Assembly (NCBI RefSeq): GCF_016808095.1
Contig: NC_068972.1
Coordinates: 39,463,029 to 39,527,028 of the forward strand
Length of the DNA stretch: 64,000 nt
Direction: 5' to 3'
DNA from: Vigna angularis
Lineage: Eukaryota; Streptophyta; Magnoliopsida; Fabales; Fabaceae
The position numbers and the translations under genes are program-made. The notes beneath the pieces were generated by a model, which saw only the letters and a program-made list of their open reading frames with translations, was not told the origin of the DNA and searched no databases. Of this stretch, positions 63,472 through 64,000 are shown one piece after another; position 1 is the stretch's first letter; every line of letters begins with the position of its first letter.

Positions 63472-64000
63472 CACAACAAAATAACTATAATTTTAGCGGG
63501 GCTTAATTTTTTGTCGGCGGTTTTAACTCCCGGAAAGTATGTTACCTGTGGTTAGGAAAACCGTTGGAAAAAGTTGCACCGCTAAATAATTACCAGCGAT
63601 TTTTCAAAAAACCGCCGGTATTAACGGGGGTTCTGTGAAAACCGCCGGTATTAACGGGATTTTGCAAAAACCGCCGGTATTAGCAGGGGTTTTCTGAAAC
63701 CGCCGAAAATTTGTACAGAAAGGATTCTTCAAAAGCTTAAATAATGAGTGACCGACCAACCACCAAACCGAGTGGTCGACCAACCACCAGGCCAACCACC
63801 AGACCGAGTGGCCGACCACCAGACCGAGTGACCGACCGAGTGGCCGACTGACCACCAGATCTTTATTGCCACGTCACATAGTAGTTAGGGAAGGTGGCAT
63901 CACACGTGGCTCGCCGTTTGCCACCTCATAAAAAACTTAATGTCGTTAATTTTTAAGGACTAAATATACGAGTTTCCAAACTAAGAGGATGAAAATGAAC
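63472..64000. mobile_element. CACTA-like element, left end (runs off the window)
   Basis: The start CACAACAAAATAACTATA resembles a CACTACAAxAAAA terminus with one change. It is followed by GC-rich subterminal repeats: AACCGCCGGTATTAACGG at about 63611, 63640 and 63670 (about 30-base spacing), and a second array, about 63750-63860, of ACCACCAGACCGAGTGGCCG-type units. The other end lies outside the window, so no target duplication can be checked. Confidence 0.45.

Overview
The window is AT-rich plant nuclear DNA with intron-containing genes, long intergenic spaces, (AT)n microsatellites and dense transposon debris. The CACTA, TRIM and LTR families, together with legume-type lectin receptor kinases, suggest a dicot, most likely a legume (Phaseoleae such as bean or cowpea). 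That placement is inference from family resemblance, not a search. I see no prokaryotic, organellar or CRISPR signal.

Region 1 (1-18.8 kb) holds two tandem L-type lectin receptor kinase genes on the minus strand. The first runs off the left edge and the second is complete. They share their coding sequence, TATA box and about 1.1 kb of upstream DNA. Between them lies a second, older-looking tandem duplication: unit A at about 3.04-5.94 kb and unit B at about 5.99-13.52 kb. Unit B was enlarged by two non-autonomous CACTA elements (7309-8893 and 12187-13071) and by a block carrying a decayed CACTA Ulp1-like ORF that is itself interrupted by a TRIM retroelement (10611-10995). Unit A keeps the matching empty sites. 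A broken receptor-kinase fragment lies upstream of the second kinase gene at about 18.53-18.79 kb.

Region 2 (18.8-33.2 kb) has no convincing gene. It contains two foldback MITEs, several tandem arrays, one well-preserved CACTA element (30162-30999, TSD CTA), a dispersed hairpin-headed repeat and a scrap of Ty3/gypsy RNase H.

Region 3 (33.2-46.9 kb) has two plus-strand ribosomal-protein genes. A four-exon uL15 gene, probably mitochondrial, spans 36387-39432. An intronless-CDS L18p/L5e-family gene lies at 46453-46899. Each is preceded by a near-identical block of about 1.5 kb (33227-34730 and 40213-41709) that contains a leader-like exon and a strong splice donor. A third fragment of the block lies at 43405-43577. 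This shared upstream block is the most unusual structural feature of the window.

Region 4 (46.9-64 kb) contains a long solo LTR (48710-51060) packed with short CGCATAGCGAATC-like palindromes, several microsatellites, and a four-exon minus-strand gene for a WRC-domain protein (56616-58881). The four exons were assembled here from matching splice sites and phases. The right end holds a dispersed repeat with a CACTA-like insertion (60315-61118), LTR-like debris and the left end of a GC-rich CACTA-like element that leaves the window.

The kinases are likely plasma-membrane signalling receptors. The two ribosomal proteins probably work in organellar translation. The WRC protein is likely nuclear. 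Nothing links these genes into one pathway, and I found no clearly new multi-gene system.
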